Shown: positions 29,972-38,907, counted from the stretch's first letter. The stretch: 47,406 bases of DNA from DATFXM01 sp035315885 (GCA_035315885.1 DATFXM010000054.1:1-47406); one strand, 5' to 3'. Numbers and translations: made by a program. The notes: generated by a model from the letters alone, not told the origin.

Positions 29972-32230
29972 TTAGAACTGTCCTCTCGGAAGCTCGATGA
30001 TGAAACGAGCGCCTCGCGGGCTGTTATCCTCTACCCAAAGGCGACCCTTATGGTCGTTCACGATGTGGCTGACGATTGCCAGCCCCAGGCCAGTGCCGCG
30101 CTCGCGCGTCGAAAACTTTGGCAGGAAAAGTTTGTCCCGGTCGCGCGGGCTGATGCCGTGACCCGTATCCGAAACCACCAGCCTCACCACTTCTTCGTCT
30201 CTTATGTAGCGCGATTCGATTCGTATCAACCCGTGACCCTCACGCACACCGTTCCCGTTTCCTCCCGCTTGATCATTCTCAGCAAGCGCTTCGATAGCGT
30301 TGTCGATCAAGTTCACCAGCACCCTCTTGATTTGATCTGAGTCCAGCCAAAGCGGCGGCAGATTGTCCGCAAGATCGCATTGGATCACTATGCCGTTCAG
30401 CCGATCGGTGTAGAGCGCCAGGGCCTCTCTTATGATCGTATTTAGCTGGGCCTCGGCGGGGTGTGATTCGGGCAGTCGCGCGAACCGCGAAAACTCCTCA
30501 ACCATCCTCTGCAACGCGGCAACTTCTCTTACGATAGTTGAAGTGCCTTCGCGAACCACTCTTTCCAGTTTTGGCTCATGGCTGGCGACACTGCTTCGGC
30601 TGTAGTTCCGCAGTATCCTCTCCGCTGAAAGCTGGATAGGCGTAAGCGGATTCTTGATCTCGTGCGCCATCCTGCGCGCGACTTCGCTCCACGCCGCGGC
30701 TCGCTCAGCCTGAATCAGATCTGTGAGGTCCTCAATAACGAGCACCAGTCCTTCAACAACCCCTTCTGAGTTTCTCAACGCGACTGCGGTTGTCGCGGTC
30801 ACCAGGGTGCTGCCGTCCGATCTTGCGATCTCCAGCTCGGCGTGCGAGCTGTTCGTCCGCCGCGCTCTTCGGCAGAGCGCTTCAACCTCGTTCGGGTATC
30901 TGCTCTGAAGCACCTGACCGAGTCGGGTTCCTGCTGCCGGTTTGTCTTTTAACCCAAGCAACCAGAGCGCTGATCTGTTGATTGTGGCGATCTCCATCTG
31001 CTCGTTAGTGGAGATCACTCCCGTTGAAAGCGATTCGAGAACCGTTTCGATGTAGCGCCGGCGATCTTCGAGCGCGACGTTGGTCCGGGTCAGGTCTTCG
31101 GCGGCGCGCTCCAGCTTGTGCCGATTCTCCGCAAGCATCGCCGCCATTCCATTGAACGACTCGACCAGTACTGCAAGCTCATCCTCAGCAGCAACCTCGA
31201 CCGGCCGCGTGAAGTCGCCGCGCGCGACTCGTTCCGTTGCTTCTGCCAGAACTTGAATCGGCACGGTTATCCCTCGCGCCACATACAATGCCAGCCAGCT
31301 CGCAGAGAATATAAGCAGCAGAGTAACCGCACCCAGCAACAATAAGTAAATAGCCTTTATTCTTTTTATTTTTCCGAGAAGGCTGTGAAAGGTCTGATGC
31401 TGTTCGCTGATGCGAACCGCGCGTTCCGTCAGTTCCTGAGGGAACGCTTCGGCGATTATCAGCGTTCGCTTGAGTCGGCCGTTGTCAGGCACTCGCACTG
31501 CCGAAATCAGATAAATCGCGAGCGGGCTTTGCCCATCATCACTGCCGACAAAGGAGTCGTCGCCGTCGGCTATCCGGTGTTCGGCTGCCTGCAAAGTGTC
31601 TTCAATGTCGCTGACAACCAGCCCATCCTGACCTTGAACCGTTATTTGCGAGGCGGGGGTTACGATCCTGACCAGCGCGAGATCGTAAAGGCCCATTTCT
31701 TCTTTTAGTTGCTTTTCAAACGCCTGTGTCTGGAGGTCGCCTCTCGACGACAAACTCAGATTGCGAGCAAGCACCCGGGCTATTCCGATCAGCTCGGACT
31801 GCTCTTTCTTGAAGTAGCTCTCTTGAATAGTGCGGGCGTCATCGACAATTTGTCTTGCGGGTTCGCCAAACCAGCGGTCGATGCTGCGGTTTAGCAGACC
31901 GAACGCAAAGAAAAAAAGCAGCAGCGCCGGCAGCAGTGAAAGGCCGATGGCATAGCTGACCAGGCGGCTCTTGAATTTTGAACCAAGCCGGTTCGCGCGC
32001 CTCTCGCGAACCAGCTTCAACACATTTCTCAACAGCACGAACAGCACCGTCACAAACGCGAGGAAATTCAGCGTTGTGAGTGCATACAGAAGGAGCGTTT
32101 CTGCAGTTGTATCCGGAGTAACGAGCGAGCTGAGATTAAAGCCGCTCTGCGCGATCAGCATGACCATCAGCAGCAAGCCTACGATCGAAAGCAATACGAC
32201 CGTAGTAAGCCTTCGCGCGCTGCGTTTCAT
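29972..32230 (-). CDS. ntrY: NtrY-type sensor histidine kinase
   Basis: 752 residues. N-terminal membrane helices (about 9-27, 44-67, 92-113) and a fourth near 295-318 frame an extracytoplasmic sensor region. HAMP follows (about 319-372, ARGITVPIQVLAEATERVA), then a PAS domain (about 390-500). The dimerisation/phosphoacceptor region is RRMAHEIKNPLTPIQLSAER with His523. The ATPase domain has the N box NLIDNAIEAL (640-649), VSDTGHGIS and GTGLGLAIV. This layout is that of NtrY, part of a two-component system linked to nitrogen metabolism or envelope sensing. The usual partner regulator NtrX is not in the window. GGAGG (32237-32241) precedes the ATG. It lies behind lpxB with a 317-nt gap. Confidence 0.92.
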   Translation of the reverse strand: MKRSARRLTTVVLLSIVGLLLMVMLIAQSGFNLSSLVTPDTTAETLLLYALTTLNFLAFVTVLFVLLRNVLKLVRERRANRLGSKFKSRLVSYAIGLSLLPALLLFFFAFGLLNRSIDRWFGEPARQIVDDARTIQESYFKKEQSELIGIARVLARNLSLSSRGDLQTQAFEKQLKEEMGLYDLALVRIVTPASQITVQGQDGLVVSDIEDTLQAAEHRIADGDDSFVGSDDGQSPLAIYLISAVRVPDNGRLKRTLIIAEAFPQELTERAVRISEQHQTFHSLLGKIKRIKAIYLLLLGAVTLLLIFSASWLALYVARGITVPIQVLAEATERVARGDFTRPVEVAAEDELAVLVESFNGMAAMLAENRHKLERAAEDLTRTNVALEDRRRYIETVLESLSTGVISTNEQMEIATINRSALWLLGLKDKPAAGTRLGQVLQSRYPNEVEALCRRARRTNSSHAELEIARSDGSTLVTATTAVALRNSEGVVEGLVLVIEDLTDLIQAERAAAWSEVARRMAHEIKNPLTPIQLSAERILRNYSRSSVASHEPKLERVVREGTSTIVREVAALQRMVEEFSRFARLPESHPAEAQLNTIIREALALYTDRLNGIVIQCDLADNLPPLWLDSDQIKRVLVNLIDNAIEALAENDQAGGNGNGVREGHGLIRIESRYIRDEEVVRLVVSDTGHGISPRDRDKLFLPKFSTRERGTGLGLAIVSHIVNDHKGRLWVEDNSPRGARFIIELPRGQF

Positions 32231-32259
32231 CCGCTTCCTCCGGTTTCGATGAGTGTTGA

Positions 32260-32265
32260 ATTATA
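32260..32265 (-). promoter_or_regulatory. Perfect -10 element of a likely ntrY promoter
   Basis: On the minus strand TATAAT (32260-32265) lies 29 nt before the ntrY ATG. The best -35 at 17-nt spacing is only TTTGGG (32283-32288). It would let ntrY be expressed separately from the lpxB operon. Confidence 0.45.
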
Positions 32266-32423
32266 GCCCCGGCCGAGCCTTTCCCAAACGTCTGAAGCTC
32301 CGAGTTCCGGCGGTCTCGTTTCTAGTGGACCGTATAAGTCGAATTGTTAGTGCCAAGGTTTCTCCTGTCCGGTGTCTTAGTCGACGGCGAAAGTCTCGGT
32401 TCACGCACCGATCGACAAGGGTT

Positions 32424-32478
32424 CCGCAAAGACCGCAAAGGTTTCTGAGTTTCTTTGCGTCCTTTGCCAGTCTTTGCG
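32424..32478. repeat. CGCAAAG-type inverted repeat between lpxB and ntrY
   Basis: The left arm CCGCAAAGACCGCAAAGG (32424-32441) pairs with CTTTGCGTCCTTTGCC plus AGTCTTTGCG (32453-32478). The 11-nt spacer includes TTTCTGAGTTT, resembling the GAGTTCT heptamer. Similar CGCAAAG repeats are seen in intergenic DNA of many bacteria. The remainder of 32231-32547 holds no gene. Confidence 0.6.
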
Positions 32479-32547
32479 TCGCGTGCATGAAACCCGCATC
32501 GGTTTGTCGGCAATCGCCGCGGACAACGAACTCTTTCTCAGCCACTC

Positions 32548-33855
32548 TCAATTCCCCGAACTCGGAACTGCGAATGCCATCACCGCTCTTGCGGCCCGCT
32601 CGGAACCGGGAGCCCCCTCATCGCACAATTGCTCTCTGACCGCCGCCAAACCGGCCCGGATCGTTGCCTGCCGTTCGGGGCTGGACAAAATCGCGGTCAC
32701 CTCGTTGGCAATCTTCGCACCCGTAGCCTCATGCTGCATAAGCTCAGGCACGATCTTTTCACCGGCAATCAGATTCACCATTCCAAACGTGTCCAGATGA
32801 ATCAGCGGCCTGATCAGTCTCCAGTTGAGTTCTGATGCACGATAGATGATCACCATCGGTATTCCGGCGAGCGCTGCCTCAACTGTGGCGGTGCCGCTGG
32901 CCACTACTGCAATGTCGGAGCAACAAAGCGCGTTGTAGGTGTCCGCCTCGGCGATCACGATGCGCGGATCGGCCTCGGGCCTCAACCGCGCGATCTCGCG
33001 ATCAATTGTCAGCCGGCCAATTGTCGAAGCCAGTGCGAGCACAAACTGAGGCCTCTGAATCGAGTCGGGATTCTGAGCCTGATAATTCGTTGAAGTCTCA
33101 GCCCGCGCAAGACGCGACGCCGCATCCACGACGATCGGAAGATGATGTTCGATCTCGCTGTGCCGGCTGCCGGGAAGCAGCGCAATGATGGGGCGCGCGG
33201 GATCGAGATCATACTTAGCGCAGAACTCGCGGCGACTTAGCGAACATCTCAGCGAGGCCGCCAGCGGATGACCCACGTACTCGACTGCTACGTCGTGCTG
33301 GCGATAGAAGTCCACCTCGAACGGCAGAATCACGAGCATTCGATCTACATCGCGCTTCAGCGCGTTGATCCGGTATCGGCGCCAGGCCCAGATTTGCGGA
33401 CTGATGTAGTAGATGGTTTTCAGCCCGGCGCGATGAAGTCGCCGAGCGAGACGCATATTGAAGTCAGGCCAGTCGATCAGGATTACCGCCGCGGGGCGCC
33501 GCGACAACGCCGCGCGAATCAACTTGCGGTAAGCGCGAAAAAAATCCGGAAGCTTTCGAAGCACCTCACCTATGCCTATAGTGGCGATAGAGCGGATGTC
33601 CACGAGGAGGTCCACGCCAGCCTCGCGCATCTCGTGGCCTCCCGAACCGAAAACATTGAAGTGTGTAGTCGGATAGAGCGCGGTCAGTGACCGGAGGAGG
33701 GCTGCACCATGTTTATCGCCGCTGGCTTCCCCAACAACGATCATCAAGTCGAGGGTGTCGCACGTATTTGGCGCCTCGCCGAATTCGCGAGCGTGCTCGC
33801 TCGCATCGCGAATTAAGGTGTGACTGATTTCAGCCGGCAAATCGCGGCCTGTCAC
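32548..33855 (-). CDS. lpxB: Lipid-A-disaccharide synthase
   Basis: 435 residues from the GTG at 33855. LpxB condenses UDP-2,3-diacylglucosamine with lipid X to form lipid A disaccharide. Seen: MIVVGEASGDKHGAALLRSL, FGSGGHEMREAGVDLLVDIR, GIGEVLRKLPDFFRAYRKLI, LIDWPDFNMRLARRLHRAGL, YYISPQIWAWRRYRINALKR, VEYVGHPLA, and LLPGSRHSEIEHHLPIVVDA. All are canonical. The GTG overlaps the stop of the preceding bamD (TAGTG). A start at the internal ATG before IVVGEASGDK is possible and would remove about 37 atypical N-terminal residues. It shows that the organism makes lipid A. Confidence 0.95.
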   Translation of the reverse strand: MTGRDLPAEISHTLIRDASEHAREFGEAPNTCDTLDLMIVVGEASGDKHGAALLRSLTALYPTTHFNVFGSGGHEMREAGVDLLVDIRSIATIGIGEVLRKLPDFFRAYRKLIRAALSRRPAAVILIDWPDFNMRLARRLHRAGLKTIYYISPQIWAWRRYRINALKRDVDRMLVILPFEVDFYRQHDVAVEYVGHPLAASLRCSLSRREFCAKYDLDPARPIIALLPGSRHSEIEHHLPIVVDAASRLARAETSTNYQAQNPDSIQRPQFVLALASTIGRLTIDREIARLRPEADPRIVIAEADTYNALCCSDIAVVASGTATVEAALAGIPMVIIYRASELNWRLIRPLIHLDTFGMVNLIAGEKIVPELMQHEATGAKIANEVTAILSSPERQATIRAGLAAVREQLCDEGAPGSERAARAVMAFAVPSSGN

Positions 33856-35072
33856 TATGGATTCCTGAGAATCTTGGACTCGCCGTCGGTCTTCTTGTCG
33901 TCGTTCTTCTTGTCTTCCTTCTTCTTCTTGTCCTTGCCTTTGGAATCCTTGCTCTTGGTGGTCGTGCTTTGCTGGGTCTGGTCAGTAGCCGGAGCTGCAC
34001 CAGGCTTGACTTCCACGTCCTGACCAGCGTGTACAGCGCGACGAGGTCTGTCATCGGGCGCGTTGGTGGAAGTTCCAGCGCCCGGAGTTACTGGCCCTGT
34101 AGCCTTGGCGCCGCTCAATTCGCGCGCACGCGCTACGATAGCTTCGGGTTTCTGATCGCGGTCGAGGATAACTCCCTGATTCGACGTATCAATGTGCGGT
34201 CCGAGCAGAAAACCGACTATCCTCGAAGGCATGCTCTTGCCCTCGGGGGCAGGCGCGCTTGCCTTCTCAGGATCGGCTTCCGGAACCGCCTTGCCCCACT
34301 GCTTCAGCTTCTCCGCCGCTTTGTCGCGGTATTCCGAACGCGGATAGCTGGTGACAATGCGGGCGAGGTCGTGACTCGCAGTCTCGGTGTCCTCCTGGTT
34401 TTCCATCGCGCGAGCGTGAAGATAGAGAGCCTCGTCAAACCGCGAGAAGTGGGGGTAGTTGTTTAATATTTCTTCGGTGCGCATCTGCGCGGCGACGGAT
34501 GACTCCCTGATGTTGAAGTAGAAGCGCGCCACCTTCAGCTCGTGAAGAGCGAGAATCTCTTCAACTTCATTCATCCGAGTTTCGACAACCTCTTTCTTGT
34601 CGGTATTGGGATAGCGCCGCAAGAGATCCTTCAAGATTCGCTCAGCAATTTTTGCGTGCGTGATGTCGCGATCGGGCGCCTGAACCTGTCTCAGGTGGAT
34701 CTCGGCGCGTTTCAGCATCACGTCGTCCGACAGAACGTCGTCGGGGAAAAACTGCAGCCAGTCCCCGTATTCCACGTCCGCCTGCGCCAAACCTTTCGAT
34801 CCACCTTCAAAGTAGTAGGAGTCGGCGATCGCCAGGCGAGCCACCTTGATCATTGGGCTGTCGGGATAGGTGTTGATGGCGGTATTCAGCAGCATTCTGC
34901 CTTCGTCGTACCTGCCGTTGTTTATTGCCTTCACGCCGTCCCGGAAGAGTTCCTGATCGCGTCCCGGTCCCTTATTCTCTTCGATCGCCACCTTCGGCTT
35001 CTTGTCGCCACCACAGGCGGACAGCCCAAGCGACAGCGCAAGCGCTAACAGAATTACTTTAGCTGCTTTCAT
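33855..35072 (-). CDS. bamD: Outer membrane assembly lipoprotein BamD-like (YfiO), with charged C-terminal tail
   Basis: 405 residues, longer than typical BamD (about 240-280). Signal peptide with lipobox LSAC gives a lipidated Cys20. TPR-like helices follow: DGVKAINNGRYDEGRMLLNT, YFEGGSKGLAQADVEYGDWL, ILKDLLRRYPNTDKKEVVET, and EILNNYPHFSRFDEALYLHA. These match the substrate-scaffold fold of BamD in the beta-barrel assembly machine. The last 130 or so residues are low complexity, ending in a lysine/aspartate-rich stretch (KGKDKKKKEDKKNDDKKTDG). Such a tail is unusual for BamD and may lie in the periplasm. The gene is followed directly by lpxB and preceded by rpe, an envelope-biased operon. 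Confidence 0.85.
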   Translation of the reverse strand: MKAAKVILLALALSLGLSACGGDKKPKVAIEENKGPGRDQELFRDGVKAINNGRYDEGRMLLNTAINTYPDSPMIKVARLAIADSYYFEGGSKGLAQADVEYGDWLQFFPDDVLSDDVMLKRAEIHLRQVQAPDRDITHAKIAERILKDLLRRYPNTDKKEVVETRMNEVEEILALHELKVARFYFNIRESSVAAQMRTEEILNNYPHFSRFDEALYLHARAMENQEDTETASHDLARIVTSYPRSEYRDKAAEKLKQWGKAVPEADPEKASAPAPEGKSMPSRIVGFLLGPHIDTSNQGVILDRDQKPEAIVARARELSGAKATGPVTPGAGTSTNAPDDRPRRAVHAGQDVEVKPGAAPATDQTQQSTTTKSKDSKGKDKKKKEDKKNDDKKTDGESKILRNP

Positions 35073-35159
35073 AGTGACTACCTTGGTGCGCGGTTAGGCG
35101 CAGTCTCCTTTAAATCTGGATTCTGGGCTGGTCTTGTTTCTCAAAGGCAGTTGAACGGA

Positions 35160-35828
35160 CTAAATTGTGAGCGGTTCCAACGCCTTCTGCCGGAGTTCGC
35201 GAGTCGCGTTTTCCGGGTCACCGCTGCCGAAGATCGATGATCCCGCAACGATCCATCGCGCACCGCAGCGCACGACATCAGCTACATTCTGCATGCCGAT
35301 GCCGCCATCTACTTCAATTACGACGTCTAAACCGCGACCTTCAATCATACCCTTGAGCCGACAGATCTTGTCAAGCGATGTACTTATGAAGCTTTGACCC
35401 CCAAACCCTGGATTGACCGACATCACCAAAACATAGTCGGCGTACGGTAGCGCTTCCTCGATCGCCACCACCGGCGTCGCGGGATTGAGAACGACTCCAG
35501 GCCGGCAGCCCGCCTCGCGTATCGCCGAAAGCGTTCGATGAAGATGCACCGTAGCTTCGACGTGGACTGAGATCATCGATGCACCCGCGCGAGCAAAGTC
35601 GCCGATGTATCGGTCCGGATCGCTGATCATCAGGTGACAGTCGAGCGGCAGGTTCGTAGATGCGCGGGCGGCCCGCGCCACGAGGGGCCCAATCGTGATG
35701 TTCGGGACAAAATGCCCATCCATCACGTCTACGTGCAGCAAGCCCGCCCCTCCTCGCTCGACCGCACGAATCTCATCTCCAAGTCTGGAAAAGTCAGCCG
35801 AGAGAATTGAGGGGGCAATTTGAACCAT
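35160..35828 (-). CDS. rpe: Ribulose-phosphate 3-epimerase
   Basis: 222 residues, a TIM-barrel enzyme of the pentose phosphate pathway. Signatures: MVQIAPSILSADFSRLGDEI, LLHVDVMDGHFVPNITIGP (His32, Asp34), LDCHLMI (His65), VMSVNPGFGGQSF and IEVDGGI (Asp174), together the metal- and substrate-binding set. I place the start at ATG 35828, which overlaps the previous gene's stop (TGATG). An upstream in-frame start at 35849 would add only MHIRRHV within the PASTA gene. Confidence 0.96.
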   Translation of the reverse strand: MVQIAPSILSADFSRLGDEIRAVERGGAGLLHVDVMDGHFVPNITIGPLVARAARASTNLPLDCHLMISDPDRYIGDFARAGASMISVHVEATVHLHRTLSAIREAGCRPGVVLNPATPVVAIEEALPYADYVLVMSVNPGFGGQSFISTSLDKICRLKGMIEGRGLDVVIEVDGGIGMQNVADVVRCGARWIVAGSSIFGSGDPENATRELRQKALEPLTI

Positions 35829-36286
35829 CACGTGCCTTCTAATGTGCACGCCAGGCGTATGCCGGCGTCAGCCAACGCGCGCCGAATCTGAAACCAATGG
35901 CCCGGAGACGGCTGACTGGGAGCGCGCAGCTCTCCCTTTTTCGCTGGAGGCCCGGCGCTTACAACGATCGTCAGATTCGAGTCTTTCTTGACCGAAGAGT
36001 TTGGACCCGGTCTGGTTTCAATCACCGTCCCCGCGGCGATTCCAGAATCTTCGCGGTGCTGAATCTTGACCCTGAGCCCGGCCTGCTCAGCGATCTTTTG
36101 CGCATCCATCTCCTGACGGCCTACGAGATTGGGTACGCGAGTGTCGCCAGCTCGAAAGAGGGTATAGATCGTGACTACGGAGCTGATGACAAACGCGAGT
36201 ATCAGGATCAGGACCATTCCGAGACGCCGTCCAATGGTCCAGACGATGCTCTCTCCCCCACGGCTGGCGCGGCTTTCGGTACTCAT
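35828..36286 (-). CDS. Membrane-anchored single-PASTA-domain protein
   Basis: 152 residues. A short cytoplasmic N-terminus is followed by one membrane helix (about residues 22-44, LGMVLILILAFVISSVVTIY) and then a PASTA domain (about 51-113: RVPNLVGRQEMDAQKIAEQA, GTVIETRPGPNSSVKKDSNL then TIVVSAG). PASTA domains bind peptidoglycan or muropeptides in Ser/Thr kinases and penicillin-binding proteins, but here no kinase domain is attached. The position at the head of an rpe-bamD-lpxB operon suggests a cell-envelope role (inference). The -10 box lies 8 nt before the ATG and no ribosome-binding site is seen. Confidence 0.85.
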   Translation of the reverse strand: MSTESRASRGGESIVWTIGRRLGMVLILILAFVISSVVTIYTLFRAGDTRVPNLVGRQEMDAQKIAEQAGLRVKIQHREDSGIAAGTVIETRPGPNSSVKKDSNLTIVVSAGPPAKKGELRAPSQPSPGHWFQIRRALADAGIRLACTLEGT

Positions 36287-36294
36287 GAAGAGTC

Positions 36295-36324
36295 AGTCTA
36301 GCATCCACAGGAATTGCGCTTCAA
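36295..36324 (-). promoter_or_regulatory. Likely leaderless promoter of the PASTA-rpe-bamD-lpxB operon
   Basis: On the minus strand TTGAAG (36319-36324), 18-nt spacer, TAGACT (36295-36300). Only 8 nt separate the -10 from the ATG at 36286, so transcription would begin at or next to the start codon. Confidence 0.5.
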
Positions 36325-36378
36325 TGCGCGTCGTAGTGCGTATTCGAGCAAATGCCCAAGCTCCGCGCCGGACCCGAA

Positions 36379-36696
36379 TCACTTTCCTTGGCGGCAAGAG
36401 GGTACATGCATCGAGGTCGTCGAAGCGCTCACTTCTACTGCCACGATATCTCCCGGCGTCAGCCGCGCAGCGCTGGTCGCTCCATCATCGATCAGCAAGA
36501 AGAAGCGCCGGGCCCGAGGAACGATGAAGGTCTCGAAGGTTGCCCGATTAATACGAGCGCGAACGCGATGTCCTCGCCGGCCGCGCCATAGTGGACCGGC
36601 GGCGATTTTCCATTTTGTCTCGGGGTTGAAAGGGACCTCGATGGCGAACCCTTTGTGCCCCTCGAGAACTTCTCCTTTGAAGCGTTCCGGTTTCAT
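36379..36696 (-). CDS. DUF1905 domain protein
   Basis: 105 residues from ATG 36696, which is preceded by GGGAGG. The sequence RFKGEVLEGHKGFAIEVPFN, then RGRRGHRVRARINRATFETF, FFLLIDDGATSAARLTPGDI and VAVEVSAS follows the DUF1905 beta-barrel pattern (a substrate-independent fold, function unclear, often next to a YdeI-like segment). No partner gene is nearby. It lies between the PASTA operon promoter and rpsT, so it is probably a single-gene unit. Confidence 0.7.
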   Translation of the reverse strand: MKPERFKGEVLEGHKGFAIEVPFNPETKWKIAAGPLWRGRRGHRVRARINRATFETFIVPRARRFFLLIDDGATSAARLTPGDIVAVEVSASTTSMHVPSCRQGK

Positions 36697-36755
36697 TGAG
36701 CCTCCCTGCTCGTCACTGCTACGTAATGCAGTGCAGAACCGGCACCCTGTTGGCC

Positions 36756-36785
36756 TTGACACAATCTCGCTTAGCTCGCTATTCT
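36756..36785 (+). promoter_or_regulatory. Promoter of rpsT
   Basis: Perfect TTGACA (36756-36761), 18-nt spacer, TATTCT (36780-36785). The leader would be about 105 nt, long enough for the autoregulation by S20 known in other bacteria. Confidence 0.6.
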
Positions 36786-36896
36786 AATCGTCTTTTTCGC
36801 ATCGATTTACGTTCGCTATGGCTAACGATCGCGGCGCGAACGACGATACGGCAGATGCGGTTGAAGACCAAGCGAAGCACAGGAGAACCGAAGTAG

Positions 36897-37163
36897 ATGG
36901 CAAATCACAAATCAGCCGAGAAGCGCGCTCGACAGACCGAACGGCGGAACGAGATCAACAGCCGCAACCGAGGAGCGCTTCGCACCCAAATCAAGAAGCT
37001 GCGCACGGCGATCGCCGAAGGCGACCGCGCAACCGCTCAATCAATTCTAACTGCTACGATGTCGTTGATCGATAAGTCGATCCAGAAGGGCATTCTTCAT
37101 CAGAATGCGGCAGCACGACACAAGTCGAGACTGACTGCTAGCGTCAACGGGATGTCTTCCTGA
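36897..37163 (+). CDS. rpsT: 30S ribosomal protein S20
   Basis: 88 residues, standard length. MANHKSAEKRARQTERRNEI is the diagnostic N-terminus; the rest (SRNRGALRTQIKKLRTAIAE, then KSIQKGILHQNAAARHKSRL) is helical, Lys/Arg-rich and binds 16S rRNA. Its 3' end overlaps the 3' end of the convergent holA by 20 nt. A different-frame ORF starting MANDRGANDD overlaps it but has no independent support. Confidence 0.97.
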   Translation: MANHKSAEKRARQTERRNEINSRNRGALRTQIKKLRTAIAEGDRATAQSILTATMSLIDKSIQKGILHQNAAARHKSRLTASVNGMSS

Positions 37164-38220
37164 CCGATGCCGCGCCGCCCGGACCGCCGGTCAACTCCGC
37201 AATCAAGTACTCCATTTGCAATCTTGGCGTACCCTCAGAGTTCTTAATTGCATTGTCCACTTCCGCAATTCGCCGCAACCCTCGAGCTATTTGTTCGCGA
37301 GGAGTGCGGCTTACCCATGAATTGAACGTCGAGGCCCTCGGGCCGTACTGGCCCGTTGCTTTCGCCACCTCGCCGGCAGCAGCTCCCCTCTCCATCAGCT
37401 CCTTCCCGATCAACATCTTTCTGTAAAGAGACGCGATCGCGCCGAGCACCAGCAGCGGCGTGCCCGAATCGCCGTCGCTCAAGAGCCTCTCAATCAGCCG
37501 TAATGACCGTCGACGGTCGGCTTTCAGGATTGAATCCCAAAGCTCCCAACTCGTATGCTCTCGGGCGCGGGGCACCAGATCCTGCACTGCTTGAATTGTG
37601 ATCTGTTCGTTGCCCGCCCAGGCAATGAGTTTCTCCAGCTCATTCACAAGCATCGACAGCGATGTTCCCACGAGTCTGACCAGCTCTTCGAGCACCCGCG
37701 GCTGCGTGGTCGCGCCTTTGGCTTTCGCGTAAGCCTCTGCCCACTTTCTCGCTTCGGCTTCGGTAAGCGGATCGAAGCGAACCACGCTACAAGCCTGCAG
37801 AAGCGCGGTGGTGAGCTTCTTCCTCTGATCCAGACTCACCGCCTGAAAGACCAGAATCGTAGTCGGAGAGGGCCGTTGCAGATAACTTAGAATCAGCTCC
37901 TGGTCGTGGTCTTTCAGTTTTTCGAAGTCTCTGGCAACGACGATCCGTCGCGCTGACATCATCGGGAGCTGATTCGCCGCATCAATCACGCTGGCTGCGG
38001 TGGTTCGCGCGCCAGAGGGGCTCTCAGCGCCTATCGAATGTAAGTCGAGATTGAACGCGAGACCTGACTCGTCCAGCGTCTCGTACAACAGCCTAAGCGC
38101 GCGTTCCTGCAGGTAGACTTCCTCGCCCACAAAAAGATAAAGCGGCGCGAGGTCGCGCTCTTTGACTCTTTTTCGGAAAGCGGAGTAGTCGAGGCCGTCG
38201 GCCCTGACACGCGGGGCCAT
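37144..38220 (-). CDS. holA: DNA polymerase III subunit delta
   Basis: 358 residues. Delta opens the sliding clamp in the clamp-loader complex. Seen: APLYLFVGEEVYLQERALRL at the N-terminus, PMMSARRIVVARDFEKLKDH, a degenerate AAA+ core, LVRLVGTSLSMLVNELEKLI, and the C-terminal collar (SLYRKMLIGKELMERGAAAG, then NSWVSRTPREQIARGLRRIA). The ATG overlaps the lptE stop (TAATG), so lptE and holA form a translationally coupled pair, an arrangement also known in proteobacteria. Confidence 0.93.
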   Translation of the reverse strand: MAPRVRADGLDYSAFRKRVKERDLAPLYLFVGEEVYLQERALRLLYETLDESGLAFNLDLHSIGAESPSGARTTAASVIDAANQLPMMSARRIVVARDFEKLKDHDQELILSYLQRPSPTTILVFQAVSLDQRKKLTTALLQACSVVRFDPLTEAEARKWAEAYAKAKGATTQPRVLEELVRLVGTSLSMLVNELEKLIAWAGNEQITIQAVQDLVPRAREHTSWELWDSILKADRRRSLRLIERLLSDGDSGTPLLVLGAIASLYRKMLIGKELMERGAAAGEVAKATGQYGPRASTFNSWVSRTPREQIARGLRRIAEVDNAIKNSEGTPRLQMEYLIAELTGGPGGAASVRKTSR

Positions 38221-38738
38221 TAGAGGCCCTCCATCAGAGTGGTCACGATCGTCTGCGCAAAATCTTTTGCGATGCGGTCAACAGCAGCGTTTTCTTCATT
38301 GAAGAATGACTGCGGATCATCCGAGAGCTGGTATTCACCTTCGAACGACATCCGTTGATTGCTGAACAGAACCTTGTGGCTGTGGAGATCCCTTAGCGTG
38401 ACGCTCACGATTATTCGGACGTCCCACACTCGCGTCCTGCCTTTGTCATCCAGAAGACTGCCCGAAGCTCGAAATGCTCTTATGTCGCCGTCGAGCACTG
38501 CGTCCGCGTTCTCGGGATCTGACACGACTCGCAGCCCGCGCGCTCTTTTCAAAACTTCTTCGATCACTGCCTGAGTGAATCTTTGCTCGACGCGATATTT
38601 GAGACTCGAATTCTTGAATACCGGCACCGCTACGATCTTGATATAGCCAGGTAAGCTCTTGCCTTTGCCTGCGGGCTTGTAACCACAAACATCGAACGAG
38701 AAGACGAGCATTAATGAAGCAGCAATCAGCTTGATCAT
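38220..38738 (-). CDS. lptE: LPS-assembly lipoprotein LptE
   Basis: 172 residues. A signal peptide ends at a cysteine (Cys18 in SFDVCGYKP; the lipobox is imperfect). The following pattern is typical of LptE: IKIVAVPVFKNSSLKYRVEQ, FTQAVIEEVLKRARGLRVVS, ADAVLDGDIRAF, and VSVTLRDLHSHKVLFSNQRM. LptE plugs the LptD barrel that inserts LPS into the outer membrane. Coupled to holA by an overlapping stop/start. The ribosome-binding site is weak. Confidence 0.88.
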   Translation of the reverse strand: MIKLIAASLMLVFSFDVCGYKPAGKGKSLPGYIKIVAVPVFKNSSLKYRVEQRFTQAVIEEVLKRARGLRVVSDPENADAVLDGDIRAFRASGSLLDDKGRTRVWDVRIIVSVTLRDLHSHKVLFSNQRMSFEGEYQLSDDPQSFFNEENAAVDRIAKDFAQTIVTTLMEGL

Positions 38739-38907
38739 CGATTGGGAATATTACTCCTGCGTCGGGAAAGTTGACCAGAACAACGCGCGACGACTGCGCT
38801 TGAAACAATAGCGTCATCCATAGTTGTCGTTGTCCCCTTTATAACAACCAACCGTGGTGGGCTTCACGCAAAAACGCAGACTTACTTGATCGCGAACAGC
38901 GGAGACA

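Noticed and set aside
36818..37075. ORF starting MANDRGANDD overlapping rpsT in another frame
   Set aside because: The rpsT frame is certain; this frame only reflects the Arg/Lys-rich sequence and has no ribosome-binding site.
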